The notes below the pieces were generated by a model. The model was not told the DNA's origin, ran no database searches, and saw only the letters and a list, made by a program, of their open reading frames with translations. From contig NZ_JAFEWD010000001.1 in assembly GCF_017355855.1 (NCBI RefSeq), forward strand, positions 248,001 through 312,000: a DNA stretch of 64,000 nucleotides. Reading direction: 5' to 3'. This DNA is from Pedobacter sp. SYSU D00535. GTDB lineage: Bacteria > Bacteroidota > Bacteroidia > Sphingobacteriales > Sphingobacteriaceae. This document shows positions 44,661-53,579 of the stretch, piece after piece. A program made the position numbers and the translations under genes. How positions within the stretch are numbered: the first letter of the stretch is position 1; the number at the start of each line of letters is the position of its first letter.

Positions 44661-45230
44661 ATGCAGGCATTTAAAGAATTATTAATGAAGGCTACATTGC
44701 TTGAAGAAGCAGAAGCAGTGCAGCTGCTAGCCATTTCGAAAGTACGCAGCTACAACCGGGGGGAACGTTTTGTTGTAGCGGGAGAAATTCCGCGACAAAT
44801 GGGTTTTGTTGTAAAAGGACTTTTTCGGTACGTGTACCTTGACAGGGATGGTAATGAGTTTACTAAAAACTTCCTGCCGGAAGGTAGTTTTCTTGCCTCT
44901 TACTCTGCAATGGCTCAGCAGCAAAGCTCCTGGTTCAGCATCGAGTCTTTGGAGGATTCAGAGATACTGCGTTTCGATTATGCTGCATGGAAAAGGCTAA
45001 GTAGCGAAAGTCTGAATTGGGAGAAATTTCTCAGAAAGACTATCGAGAAAGCATTTTTTATAAAGGAACGAAGAGAAAGGGACCTTCTGCTGCTAGATGC
45101 TGAAACACGGTACCTCGAATTCGTCCGGGAACACCCTTCGCTGGAAAAGAGAGTTAAACAACATATGGTAGCCTCATACCTGGGCATCAAGCCGGAATCC
45201 CTTAGCCGAATCAAAAAAAGGCTGCCTTAA
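44661..45230 (+). CDS. Crp/Fnr family transcriptional regulator
   Basis: The 189-residue protein has a cyclic-nucleotide-binding-like domain at about 15-125 (NRGERFVVAGEIPRQMGFVVKG) and a C-terminal winged helix with VASYLGIKPESLSRIKKRL. It lacks the Cys cluster of oxygen-sensing Fnr proteins, and the nucleotide-binding Arg is not evident, so the ligand is unknown. Such short Crp/Fnr proteins are common in Bacteroidota and often regulate an adjacent gene; the SDR gene follows 59 bases later on the same strand. Confidence 0.9.
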   Translation: MQAFKELLMKATLLEEAEAVQLLAISKVRSYNRGERFVVAGEIPRQMGFVVKGLFRYVYLDRDGNEFTKNFLPEGSFLASYSAMAQQQSSWFSIESLEDSEILRFDYAAWKRLSSESLNWEKFLRKTIEKAFFIKERRERDLLLLDAETRYLEFVREHPSLEKRVKQHMVASYLGIKPESLSRIKKRLP

Positions 45231-45289
45231 CCTGGGTCAATGTTTTGTTTGCCAGCCTTCTATAGTTTCGTATCATAAAAAAATTGATT

Positions 45290-46030
45290 ATGAAACTTAC
45301 AGGTAATACCGTGTTAATCACGGGTGGTTCTTCAGGCTATGGACTGGAGCTGGCAAAGCAGTTGACTGCCCAAAATAATAGAGTACTAATCTGCGGTCGA
45401 GATTCAGGTAAGCTTGCAGCGGCCAAAGAGCTGATTCCAGCACTCAGTGTTTTTCAATGTGATGTTTCAATTCCCGAAGACTGTCATAAACTTCAGCACT
45501 GGATATCGTTAGAACATCCAACTTTAAACATCCTCGTAAACAATGCAGCCGTTGTTCATTATAGTGAATTCCTGACTGATGAGGAAACAATAGAAAAAGC
45601 AAAAGCGGAATTCGAAACGAACCTCCTTGCACCCATCCGACTAACTAAACTGCTTCTTCCGATACTTCTGCAAAACCAGACTGCCAATCTGATAAATATT
45701 ACTACAGGCTTAGTTTATATCCCAAGGACACGCTATACCTATTACAATGCATCTAAGGCGGCTTTGCATTCCTTCACACAGGTATTGCGAGCTCAACTAG
45801 CAGGGCAAGCGATTCAGGTGAGAGAGATAATGTTACCTGCCGTTGATACCCCCTGGCATAAAGGAAATCCTCCAAAAATCGCTATAAGCGCTGCAGAGGC
45901 CGTACTCTTTTCGCTTCAGGCGTTGGAAACGGACCGTGAAGAGATGCGAATAGGCAAGGTGAAGCTGCTATACGTCCTTTCGCGCTTGTTCCCAAAACTC
46001 GCTTTTAACAAACTGAATAGCTTGGATTAA
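45290..46030 (+). CDS. Short-chain dehydrogenase (DltE-like)
   Basis: The 247-residue protein has the SDR cofactor motif TGGSSGYG near residues 10-17, NNAAVVHYSEF after the fourth strand, and the catalytic YYNASKAAL. It resembles DltE-type oxidoreductases. It should use NAD(P) to reduce or oxidise an unknown substrate in the cytoplasm. The start is the ATG at 45290; an in-frame TTG lies two codons upstream. It follows the Crp/Fnr gene and may be its target. Confidence 0.9.
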   Translation: MKLTGNTVLITGGSSGYGLELAKQLTAQNNRVLICGRDSGKLAAAKELIPALSVFQCDVSIPEDCHKLQHWISLEHPTLNILVNNAAVVHYSEFLTDEETIEKAKAEFETNLLAPIRLTKLLLPILLQNQTANLINITTGLVYIPRTRYTYYNASKAALHSFTQVLRAQLAGQAIQVREIMLPAVDTPWHKGNPPKIAISAAEAVLFSLQALETDREEMRIGKVKLLYVLSRLFPKLAFNKLNSLD

Positions 46031-46220
46031 AACGGCGACTGCCGGACAACATCTTTTTGGATTTTTTTTTGCAAGCGAAAGTGACTTATAGAAGAATTAA
46101 TTCCCGCTGGTAGCGGAGATGAAGTTAATGCTTTAGCCACTACCAGATAAAATTTTCCGTTGTATATTCGAGGCTGGTCTTCGGATCAACAGTATAAACA
46201 CTAATCAACGCTATTAACCA

Positions 46221-47279
46221 ATGACTGGAATTAAGCTACTAAAGCTGACCCTTGCGATTGTATTCGTCCTGAGCGGAGCCGCTGCAAGCGCACAAAAATT
46301 GAAGAAAAATCAATTCGACAATCCTTTGGCTCTGCAACGGGCAGACCCTCATGTTTGGAAAGAGCCAGATGGAATTTACTATTTTATTGCTACCGTCCCT
46401 GAATACGATCGTATCGAAATTCGCAGCTCAAAAACGATTAATGGAATTAAAGACGCACAACCAGTTGTAGTTTGGCGAAAGCATGAAAAAGGCGCAATGG
46501 GAAACCACATCTGGGCACCAGAGCTGCATCGGATAGATGGCAAGTGGTATATCTATTTTGCAGCGGGATCAGCAGAGGACAAATGGAAAATTCGGAAATA
46601 CGCCTTATCCAATCCTTCAGCCAATCCTACTCAGGGAGAATGGAAAGAAGAAGGCGAGATTAAAAGTGTACCAAACGTTTTTACCCTGGATGCGACAGTC
46701 TTTGAACACAAGGGACAACGATATATGGTGTGGGTAGATCGAGCTTCGAATAAAGTAGTCAATACTGGTTTGTATATAGCTAAAATGACGAGTCCAACCA
46801 CCTTGGACGAAAAGCAAGTTGTTATTTCGCAGCCTGAATATCCATGGGAAATCAAAGGACATCGCGTGAACGAGGCTCCTGCAGTGCTGATTCGTAACGG
46901 CAAGGTGTTTATGACGTTCTCCGCGAGCGCGACGGATGCAAACTATTGCCTCGGCTTGCTTTGGGCAAAGGAAGATGCGGACCTTCTCAATCCCGCCTCC
47001 TGGCATAAGTTACCGGAACCCGTATTTTTTAGCAACGAAGCACTGAACCGTTTTGGTCCCGGACACAACAGCTTTACCGTTGCTGAGGATGGTAAAACCG
47101 ACGTCATGATTTACCATGCCAGAGATTATAAGGACATCAAAGGAGAACCTCTTTACGATCCCAATCGCCATACAAGAGCAAGGGTACTAAGATGGACCAA
47201 AGACGGCATGCCTGATTTTGGGCAGGAGCTCAGCGATAATGACACTGCTCTAAAAAAAGCTAGCAAAAAAAAGAAATAG
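46221..47279 (+). CDS. GH43 family glycosyl hydrolase, secreted
   Basis: The 352-residue protein has a signal peptide (1-25, GAAASAQ) and a GH43 propeller with all three acidic residues visible: the base in RADPHVW, the middle Asp in TLDATVFEH, and the acid Glu in RVNEAPAVLI. The segment FGPGHNSFT is typical of arabinofuranosidase-type members. A basic tail (KKASKKKK) ends the protein. It probably removes arabinose or xylose from plant polysaccharide side chains in the periplasm. No close partner gene is adjacent. Confidence 0.9.
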   Translation: MTGIKLLKLTLAIVFVLSGAAASAQKLKKNQFDNPLALQRADPHVWKEPDGIYYFIATVPEYDRIEIRSSKTINGIKDAQPVVVWRKHEKGAMGNHIWAPELHRIDGKWYIYFAAGSAEDKWKIRKYALSNPSANPTQGEWKEEGEIKSVPNVFTLDATVFEHKGQRYMVWVDRASNKVVNTGLYIAKMTSPTTLDEKQVVISQPEYPWEIKGHRVNEAPAVLIRNGKVFMTFSASATDANYCLGLLWAKEDADLLNPASWHKLPEPVFFSNEALNRFGPGHNSFTVAEDGKTDVMIYHARDYKDIKGEPLYDPNRHTRARVLRWTKDGMPDFGQELSDNDTALKKASKKKK

Positions 47280-47579
47280 TACCGACTACAATTTTCAACT
47301 CAAAACATAGTCCATTGCAAGGGGCTGCGTTTTTTTATGCGTCTTTTTGGAATCAGCTTAACTATGCCCCCACAGACGTAACAAGTCTATTACAGGAAAA
47401 ACTGTTCTAGCTTTTCGAGTTACAAGTTGCTGGCTACCAGTAATTATTTAAGTAGCAAATACAGTCAACTGCTAAAACAAGGCTCTTATGCTTTGGTTAA
47501 AGTACTAAATTCGCTTCACGCGCCGGACCTGCCATAGGAAAACCAGCGCCCGGGACAGTTACAACACTAAATTTTGAAG
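47280..47579. other. Intergenic region before gdhA
   Basis: This 300-base stretch lies between the GH43 gene and gdhA on the same strand. A T-rich run at about 47331-47337 after a GC-rich stretch may terminate the GH43 transcript, but the stem is weak. CTAAATTTTG at about 47568-47576 is an imperfect -7 box before gdhA. No gene was seen. Confidence 0.4.
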
Positions 47580-48920
47580 ATGGATATACTTATTAAAGAG
47601 TTCATGGCAAAGATTGAAAGCCGGAACGCTCACGAGCCGGAGTTTCTACAGGCTGTTCAAGAGGTGGCCGAGTCGATCATTCCTTTTATAGAAGCAAACC
47701 CGAAATATAAAAAACATAAAATCCTGGAACGCATAGCAGAACCAGAGCGGGTTATCAGCTTTCGTGTTCCATGGATGAATGACGCTGGAGAAATAGAAAT
47801 TAACAGGGGCTATCGGGTGCAGATGAATAGCGCTATTGGACCATACAAAGGCGGTCTTCGCTTTCATCCTTCTGTCAATCAAAGTATCCTGAAATTCCTC
47901 GCATTTGAACAAGTGTTTAAAAATAGTCTTACGGGCTTGCCGATGGGTGGGGGTAAAGGCGGTTCAGATTTCGACCCAAAAGGAAAATCAGACAACGAAG
48001 TGATGAAGTTTTGCCAAAGCTTCATGACAGAACTATATCGTCACATTCACGCGGATATTGATATTCCAGCAGGGGACATAGGAGTGGGAGCCAGGGAAAT
48101 AGGTTTTCTTTTCGGACAATATAAACGCATCCAGGGAGAATTTACAGGTGTACTTACGGGTAAAGCAGCTGAATACGGTGGCAGCCTTATTCGGCCGGAA
48201 GCAACAGGTTATGGGGTGGTCTATTTCGCGGAAGAAATGCTAAAAACGAGAGGAGAATCAATTAGTGGTAAAACAGTAGTGGTTTCAGGCTCGGGCAATG
48301 TCGCGCAATATGCTGTAGAAAAATGTATCCAGGTAGGGGCAAAGGTGGTGACCATGTCTGATTCCAGTGGATTTATCCACGACCCTGCCGGTATTGATAC
48401 TGCGAAACTCGCCTACATTATGGAATTAAAAAATGTTAGAAGAGGGCGAATCGAAGAATACGCGAAGAAGTATGGATGTGATTATTTTGAAGGAGAAAAG
48501 CCCTGGAAAATCAAATGCGACATTGCCCTTCCTAACGCAACTCAGAACGAACTGGATGCACCTGACGCCTTGCTTTTGGTGCAGAACGGCTGTTTCTGTA
48601 TAGCTGAAGGTGCTAATATGCCCTGTACACTGGAAGCCGTTCGCATCTTTGACGCAGCCCGGGTGTTGTATGCTCCGGGAAAAGCTTCGAATGCCGGAGG
48701 AGTAGCAGTGTCTGGTTTGGAGATGTCTCAGAACTCACTACGTATATCGTGGACCAGGGATGAGGTTGATTCCCGGCTCAGACAGATTATGCACCAGATC
48801 CACGAGGCTTGTGTTAGAAATGGTAGAGTCGATGGCGACTTTGTAGATTATACCCGTGGTGCTAACATTAGTGGTTTTATTAAGGTGGCAGAAGCCATGA
48901 TTGCTCAGGGAATTGTGTAA
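47580..48920 (+). CDS. gdhA: NADP-specific glutamate dehydrogenase
   Basis: The 446-residue protein is a hexameric-type glutamate dehydrogenase that makes glutamate from 2-oxoglutarate and ammonia. Key motifs are YKGGLRFHPSV, the glycine-rich LPMGGGKGGSDFDP with catalytic Lys nearby, and the nucleotide fold SGSGNVAQYA. The length matches the bacterial NADP-type enzyme. ATG at 47580 is preferred over an upstream in-frame TTG. An unrelated hydrolase gene starts two bases after the stop, implying co-transcription. Confidence 0.97.
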   Translation: MDILIKEFMAKIESRNAHEPEFLQAVQEVAESIIPFIEANPKYKKHKILERIAEPERVISFRVPWMNDAGEIEINRGYRVQMNSAIGPYKGGLRFHPSVNQSILKFLAFEQVFKNSLTGLPMGGGKGGSDFDPKGKSDNEVMKFCQSFMTELYRHIHADIDIPAGDIGVGAREIGFLFGQYKRIQGEFTGVLTGKAAEYGGSLIRPEATGYGVVYFAEEMLKTRGESISGKTVVVSGSGNVAQYAVEKCIQVGAKVVTMSDSSGFIHDPAGIDTAKLAYIMELKNVRRGRIEEYAKKYGCDYFEGEKPWKIKCDIALPNATQNELDAPDALLLVQNGCFCIAEGANMPCTLEAVRIFDAARVLYAPGKASNAGGVAVSGLEMSQNSLRISWTRDEVDSRLRQIMHQIHEACVRNGRVDGDFVDYTRGANISGFIKVAEAMIAQGIV

Positions 48921-48922
48921 CG

Positions 48923-50284
48923 ATGTCCAGATTTCTTTCAATTCTATTGGTGCTGCTGGCCAGCACCACTGTCGGCAGCGCGAATAGTGGTAAATGGTTA
49001 AGTAAGACCACTAACCAAGAAATTACGTACACTGCTAAAGAAGCTCGCCGACCTTCAAAAGACTTTGTCGGTAATTATGCTACCATTGTTTATCTAACGA
49101 ACCTGGGCTTCACTAAGGTTGGCAGGAACAGTAATGTTGATGACATCCGCTGGCTCGGCGAACAGGGATATAGGGTGATTGTACTTGATTACTCAGGACA
49201 TGCGGATGCAGTCTCGCCAAAAATCAATGCCGACATCGTGGCCATCAACGATTCAATAGCTGCTGGAGAATTCTGCGGGTACCGCAACTGTTCGAAAAAC
49301 CTGTCGTATGTACTGTTTGAAGGTTATCGGATTGCCAGGAATGTCGGCTTTTTTAAAGATGACCCGAAAGTATACAATACACCGGAGCAATACATTGAAG
49401 GAGACACCTTAAAGATGGATATAGTATATCCGGCCAATCCTTCAGTTTCTGTGCCTATCATCCTATCCTTTTCCTATAGTAATAGCTACGCTACGTATGA
49501 TTCCGAAAAAAAAACGCTGACCGATGCGAATAAAGCGCAGCGGCTAAACCTTCAATATACGCTTGCCGGATTTAATGACTCATTTCTTGAGGGAGCACCC
49601 GCAAGCGGAATGGCCTGGGCAATTGCAGACCATCCCAAATATTGTCCCTGGGGAAAAGGTAAGCCTATTAACGGGCCTAACGATACCTACAAATCCTTTC
49701 AAACCAACCCCGACGCTGTTAGAAAAGTAAAGTCGGCTGTTAGAACATTGCGAAAAGTCGGGACTTCTCTAGGATTGTCGGATCGGATCGGGATTTTCGG
49801 ATTCTCCAGAGGATCGACAGCAGGGGCGCTCGCCATTGGGGATAAAGTCGTTCCGGAATTTGAGAATGCCGGCTTTTATCTGGAGGCTTCTGATGAGGTA
49901 CAGGCGGCGGCTCTTGGTCCCGGTGTTTTTGATTTCACTAAGATCTACACCACCAAAGGCGATGGCGACACCAATTTAGAGGTGCGGTGCCCGTGGGCAT
50001 GGGGACCCTTGGAGGAAAATCAGGCAAAATGGGAATCGATGGGAGCAAGTCATCTCATAGAATCATCCGCGACAGCGCCGGTGCTCCTTTTCTACAATAC
50101 AGATGACGAATTGTACTATCAGGATCAGTTGGCCCACTTAAAAAAGAAACTGGACAGTAAAAAGATTCCCAACCAAACCCTAAAAGATTACGGACGCGGC
50201 CATTCACTCCCTGAATCTACAGAGTCATTGAACGCACTTTATAGCTTTTTCAGGAATCATCTGCTAGGGACTAAGTCGAATTAA
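48923..50284 (+). CDS. Secreted alpha/beta hydrolase, substrate unknown
   Basis: The 453-residue protein has a signal peptide (1-19 or so, LLASTTVGSA) and an alpha/beta-hydrolase domain in its C-terminal half. The nucleophile is Ser in GIFGFSRGSTAG; likely acid and base are the Asp in YNTDDELYY and the His in YGRGHSLPE. An N-terminal domain of about 200 residues (segment WLGEQGYRVIVLDYSGHADA) precedes it and resembles the fold of secreted esterases of soil bacteria. It might be a carbohydrate esterase. Its start, two bases after the gdhA stop, is an unexpected pairing. Confidence 0.78.
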   Translation: MSRFLSILLVLLASTTVGSANSGKWLSKTTNQEITYTAKEARRPSKDFVGNYATIVYLTNLGFTKVGRNSNVDDIRWLGEQGYRVIVLDYSGHADAVSPKINADIVAINDSIAAGEFCGYRNCSKNLSYVLFEGYRIARNVGFFKDDPKVYNTPEQYIEGDTLKMDIVYPANPSVSVPIILSFSYSNSYATYDSEKKTLTDANKAQRLNLQYTLAGFNDSFLEGAPASGMAWAIADHPKYCPWGKGKPINGPNDTYKSFQTNPDAVRKVKSAVRTLRKVGTSLGLSDRIGIFGFSRGSTAGALAIGDKVVPEFENAGFYLEASDEVQAAALGPGVFDFTKIYTTKGDGDTNLEVRCPWAWGPLEENQAKWESMGASHLIESSATAPVLLFYNTDDELYYQDQLAHLKKKLDSKKIPNQTLKDYGRGHSLPESTESLNALYSFFRNHLLGTKSN

Positions 50285-50364
50285 GGCGCATAATTAGCTT
50301 AAGAGCGACTATATCGCGATGCTAAAAGCGCCGCCTCCTTCAATTTTTTTTTTGAGATTGATAG

Positions 50365-50398
50365 CCAGAAACCTCAATTCCAGGGATTTCTGGTTTTT
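50365..50398 (+). terminator. Terminator after the gdhA-hydrolase unit
   Basis: Arms CCAGAAA (50365-50371) and TTTCTGG (50387-50393) are perfectly complementary and are followed by five T residues. It lies 80 bases after the hydrolase stop and before the tRNA promoter. Confidence 0.6.
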
Positions 50399-50430
50399 CT
50401 AAAATTAGCGACGAATATTACATCTTTTTT

Positions 50431-50438
50431 TATATTTG
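50431..50438 (+). promoter_or_regulatory. Promoter -7 box of tRNA-Leu
   Basis: TATATTTG is a perfect TAnnTTTG box, 43 bases before the first base of the tRNA. A short 5' leader would be removed by RNase P. Confidence 0.65.
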
Positions 50439-50481
50439 CGTCCCTGCAAAGCGAAAAACGATCGAGTAATAGCTTACAGAT

Positions 50482-50565
50482 GCCCGGATGGCGAAATTGG
50501 TAAACGTTGCGGTCTCAGAAGCCGTTGAGAATTGTCTCTTGAGAGTTCGAGTCTCTCTCCGGGCA
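50482..50565 (+). tRNA. tRNA-Leu (anticodon CAG)
   Basis: The 84-base sequence folds as a class II tRNA. The acceptor stem GCCCGGA pairs with TCCGGGC, the discriminator is A, and the T arm is GAGAG-TTCGAGT-CTCTC. The anticodon loop CTCAGAA gives anticodon CAG, closed by a stem with G-T wobbles. A long variable arm (GAGAATTGTCTC) confirms the leucine type. The CCA end is not encoded. Confidence 0.93.
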
Positions 50566-50926
50566 CATCCATAAAATCGAAGTCTTCTTCTCTGAAGCTT
50601 TAGTATCAGTTCAATCGCATGATTTTAGGTATAGACGGGCGGCTCGACAGCTGCTGCTGCTTTTTTTGCAGTTTCCGGATACACTTAAATGCTGCATACT
50701 CCCAAAATTCATCTTTTCTTCATGAAGCATGTCTAATATTGCAGAAATTGTGATAAGGTTTAGGTTAACCTGCAACTCCCATAGCTGCAGGTTTTTTTGT
50801 GCCTCTCGTCCATTTCTTGCCTCTTTTATTTAAATTGTTGACGCGTTATTGGTAGTAAATGAACTTCCCATCAATGGTTCGATCGGATTTGAACCTGAAG
50901 ACAAGCCTGGTATCTTTAAAAAAAGC
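50566..50926. other. Intergenic region between tRNA-Leu and CE15 gene
   Basis: This 361-base region contains a 44-codon cysteine-rich open frame at 50619-50753 (CCCFFC near its middle) that ends 13 bases before a clear terminator. The frame could be chance, but the terminator implies a transcript through this region, perhaps an extended tRNA precursor or a small RNA. No other gene was recognised. Confidence 0.4.
50767..50799 (+). terminator. Rho-independent terminator downstream of tRNA-Leu
   Basis: Arms AACCTGCA (50767-50774) and TGCAGGTT (50786-50793) are perfect complements and lead into a T run. It is 200 bases past the tRNA, so the transcript it ends is longer than the tRNA itself. Confidence 0.75.
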
Positions 50927-52228
50927 ATGAAGACCTATATTAAATTACTAATACTCCCTCTTGCGGGCTGTCTTTTTCAGCCTTCAAGTTCATCCGCACA
51001 GAAAGAAAAACTTAGCCGTGTTGTTGCAGGCCATCGGGTGAACTATGAGGAGGACTCGGTAGGAACATACATCCTGCCTGAAGTATTGCGGCTGCAGAAT
51101 GGCAAAAAGGTAAAAAGCGTAAAAGCCTGGAATGAGCAAAGGCGGCCGGAACTTATACGCCTGTTTGAAGACCATCAATTTGGAAAGATGCCAGCAGCAC
51201 CGCAGAGTCTCCAATACAAGATCTTTGATCCAGGTACAACTGCGCTTGGTGGAAACGCTCTCCGCAAACAAGTGCGGGTGTATCTCCATCGGGATACATC
51301 CAGCCATAAGATGGACTTGCTGATGTACCTCCCTGCCAATACTCAGAAACCATCGCCGCTACTACTAATGATCAACTTCGTTCCCAACAGTACGATGGTT
51401 AATGATCCCGGAATCAGGCTAGGCACTATGTGGGATCGTCAGGGTAAACAGGTTGCGGCGCCTGCTCCTAGAGCCCAGGGCGGGGTGGATATCGAACAGT
51501 TTCTGCGGGAAGGGATCGGCGTAGCCATGGTCTATTACGGTGACATAGAACCAGATTTTAAAGGGGGACTTCCTTATGGGATCCGAAGCAAGTATCTGAG
51601 AGCAGGCGCAACAAGTGTTGGAGACGACGAATGGGGAACTATCTCTGCCTGGGCCTGGGGTTTGAGCCGTGCCATGGATTACTTCGAGCAGGACCAGCAG
51701 GTTGACCCAAAACGAATAGCCTTACAAGGCACTTCCCGACTGGGAAAAACAGTCTTATGGGCAGGTGCACGGGATGAACGGTTTAAAGCAGTAATAGCGA
51801 GCTGCTCGGGAGAAGGAGGGGCGGCTTTGAGCCGGAGGAATTATGGCGAAAGTATCATCCACATGACGGATACCTCCAGGTACTACTACCAGTTCGCTCC
51901 TAAGCGTCACAGCTACGGTAAAGATCCAAATCTTTCTCCGGTAGATGCTCACATGCTGGTAGCGCTGATGGCTCCACGGGCATTGTTGCTGCAAACGGGT
52001 GACACCGACTACTGGTCTGATCCCAAAGGCGAGTTTTTTGCTGCACTTGCTGCCGAGCCGGTGTATCGTCTTTTTCGAAAACAGGGACCAGGAAGAAGTG
52101 AAATGCCAGTGGCAGGAGAAAAAACACTATTATTAAATACGCTGGGATATTTCATGCACGAGGGCGGACATGGCCCAATCCCCAGCGATTGGCCGCTTTA
52201 TTTGGAGTACCTGAAAAGGCACTTGTAG
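50927..52228 (+). CDS. CE15 glucuronoyl esterase-like hydrolase
   Basis: The 433-residue exported protein (possible lipobox LPLAGC) is a family CE15-type alpha/beta hydrolase. The Ser nucleophile lies in GTSRLGKTVLWAGA, the charged segment CSGEGGAALSRRNYGE follows, and the His is in HEGGHGPIP near the C-terminus. These match glucuronoyl esterases, which cleave ester links between glucuronic acid side chains and lignin or methyl groups; some members act on pectin-type uronate esters. ATG at 50927 is chosen because it directly starts the signal. The convergent enolase-superfamily gene next to it fits acid-sugar metabolism. Confidence 0.88.
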   Translation: MKTYIKLLILPLAGCLFQPSSSSAQKEKLSRVVAGHRVNYEEDSVGTYILPEVLRLQNGKKVKSVKAWNEQRRPELIRLFEDHQFGKMPAAPQSLQYKIFDPGTTALGGNALRKQVRVYLHRDTSSHKMDLLMYLPANTQKPSPLLLMINFVPNSTMVNDPGIRLGTMWDRQGKQVAAPAPRAQGGVDIEQFLREGIGVAMVYYGDIEPDFKGGLPYGIRSKYLRAGATSVGDDEWGTISAWAWGLSRAMDYFEQDQQVDPKRIALQGTSRLGKTVLWAGARDERFKAVIASCSGEGGAALSRRNYGESIIHMTDTSRYYYQFAPKRHSYGKDPNLSPVDAHMLVALMAPRALLLQTGDTDYWSDPKGEFFAALAAEPVYRLFRKQGPGRSEMPVAGEKTLLLNTLGYFMHEGGHGPIPSDWPLYLEYLKRHL

Positions 52229-52277
52229 TGGAGGAATAGCGCTCTACCAAAATTGCAGCGCGCTATTACTTGATCTA

Positions 52278-53363
52278 CTACTTTATTTCGGTCAAAAATT
52301 CGTCGATGAAACTGAATCCCCAGCCTGGCCCTTCATGAGGATAAGCAAAACCATCCTTTACAAGCATGGGATTATCGATAAGCGGGTCGATCCAATCGAA
52401 CGACTCAACACCTACACCATTCGGAATTGAACATACCAATGGAACATCATAATCCTTATAATAGTGTGGAAGAACAGGGATATGAAAGCTGTTAGCTAAA
52501 GCCGCACTTTCCCGCCAGGCCTCGACACTGCCAATCCGTAAAAGATCAGGCTGCCAGATATCGAGCGCATTTCGTTTCAGAAGTTCTACTAAAGGAAGCG
52601 TACTGTATTCCCGCTCGCCCATCGCCAGGGAAATGCCGGTTTGCTGCTTCAGGGTTTTGTATCCTTCGAAATCCTGATGATGAAGCGGCTCCTCAAACCA
52701 GAAAATCTCTAATTCTCTTGCCGCCCGAGCTAGTTGAATAGCAGCTGGAAGGGTCATCCCCTGGTTGGCGTCCATCATAATATTGATATCATTCCCTACA
52801 GCACTTCGCACAGCTTTTAGTCGCTCCAAATCGGTTTTCCAGTTAGGAGATCCCACTTTGATTTTCACAGCTTTGAATCCCCGTCCGGCGTAGTCAGATA
52901 CCTCCTGAACCAGCTCGTCGATACTGTAGGATATCCAGCCTCCACTTCCGTAGATGCTGCATTTATCCTGATAAGTGCCCAGCAATTTCCCAACCGGCTG
53001 ATTCAGATACTTGCCCCACGCATCCCACATCGCTACGTTAATGGCAGCTTTTACCCACTGGTTGATGCCCTCGTTGCCGAAGTACTCAGAAAGGCTGTCG
53101 AGTTTTTTCAACACCTTTCCCGTCTCATGCACCTCGTACCCCTTTATCTCCGGAAGAAGATCTTTAAAAGCGCCGCGGATAGCCTGGGGCGAATACTGAA
53201 ATGAAAGCAGGTATGACTCGCCAATAATGCCGTTCTCCAGCTGTAGCCTCAGCACAATAAATGATATCTCATGAAGCGTGTGGGTGGCATCTGCGATAGG
53301 TTTTTTAAGTTTAGCTGTAGCTTTATATAAACGGAAGTTATTAATAGTAGTGGATGAACTCAT
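52278..53363 (-). CDS. Mandelate racemase/muconate lactonizing enzyme family protein (acid-sugar dehydratase-like)
   Basis: The 361-residue cytoplasmic protein is an enolase-superfamily member. It has the capping N-terminal domain (about 1-115) and a barrel with the base motif KIKVG, metal ligands in MMDANQ, WFEEPL and GEREY, an Asp in WQPD, and a His in LPHYYKD. The KxK plus His/Asp pattern is that of the mandelate racemase subgroup, which includes acid-sugar dehydratases. A substrate such as galactonate, rhamnonate or galactarate is plausible in a pectin context; none can be assigned. ATG at 53363 is preferred to an upstream ATG at 53399. Confidence 0.88.
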   Translation of the reverse strand: MSSSTTINNFRLYKATAKLKKPIADATHTLHEISFIVLRLQLENGIIGESYLLSFQYSPQAIRGAFKDLLPEIKGYEVHETGKVLKKLDSLSEYFGNEGINQWVKAAINVAMWDAWGKYLNQPVGKLLGTYQDKCSIYGSGGWISYSIDELVQEVSDYAGRGFKAVKIKVGSPNWKTDLERLKAVRSAVGNDINIMMDANQGMTLPAAIQLARAARELEIFWFEEPLHHQDFEGYKTLKQQTGISLAMGEREYSTLPLVELLKRNALDIWQPDLLRIGSVEAWRESAALANSFHIPVLPHYYKDYDVPLVCSIPNGVGVESFDWIDPLIDNPMLVKDGFAYPHEGPGWGFSFIDEFLTEIK

Positions 53364-53579
53364 GGATCCAAAAGTAACGGATGATCCTAATTTTCTCAAG
53401 CCTTTTTCGGATATACTTAATTAACGGCACGAACAGAACAAAAACGCTCATTATCAATACAGTCCACACAAATCACCCTCATCCTAACAGCACATTAGCT
53501 TGTAACAATCCTGTCGCGGCCCACTCTTTCATTTTTACATTAGAAAATCTGACAGGAAAAACGGTAATTTTGGATCAAC

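Noticed and set aside
50482-50565. tRNA-Leu as an integration site for a mobile element
   Set aside because: No integrase, direct repeat of the tRNA end or foreign gene block follows it.
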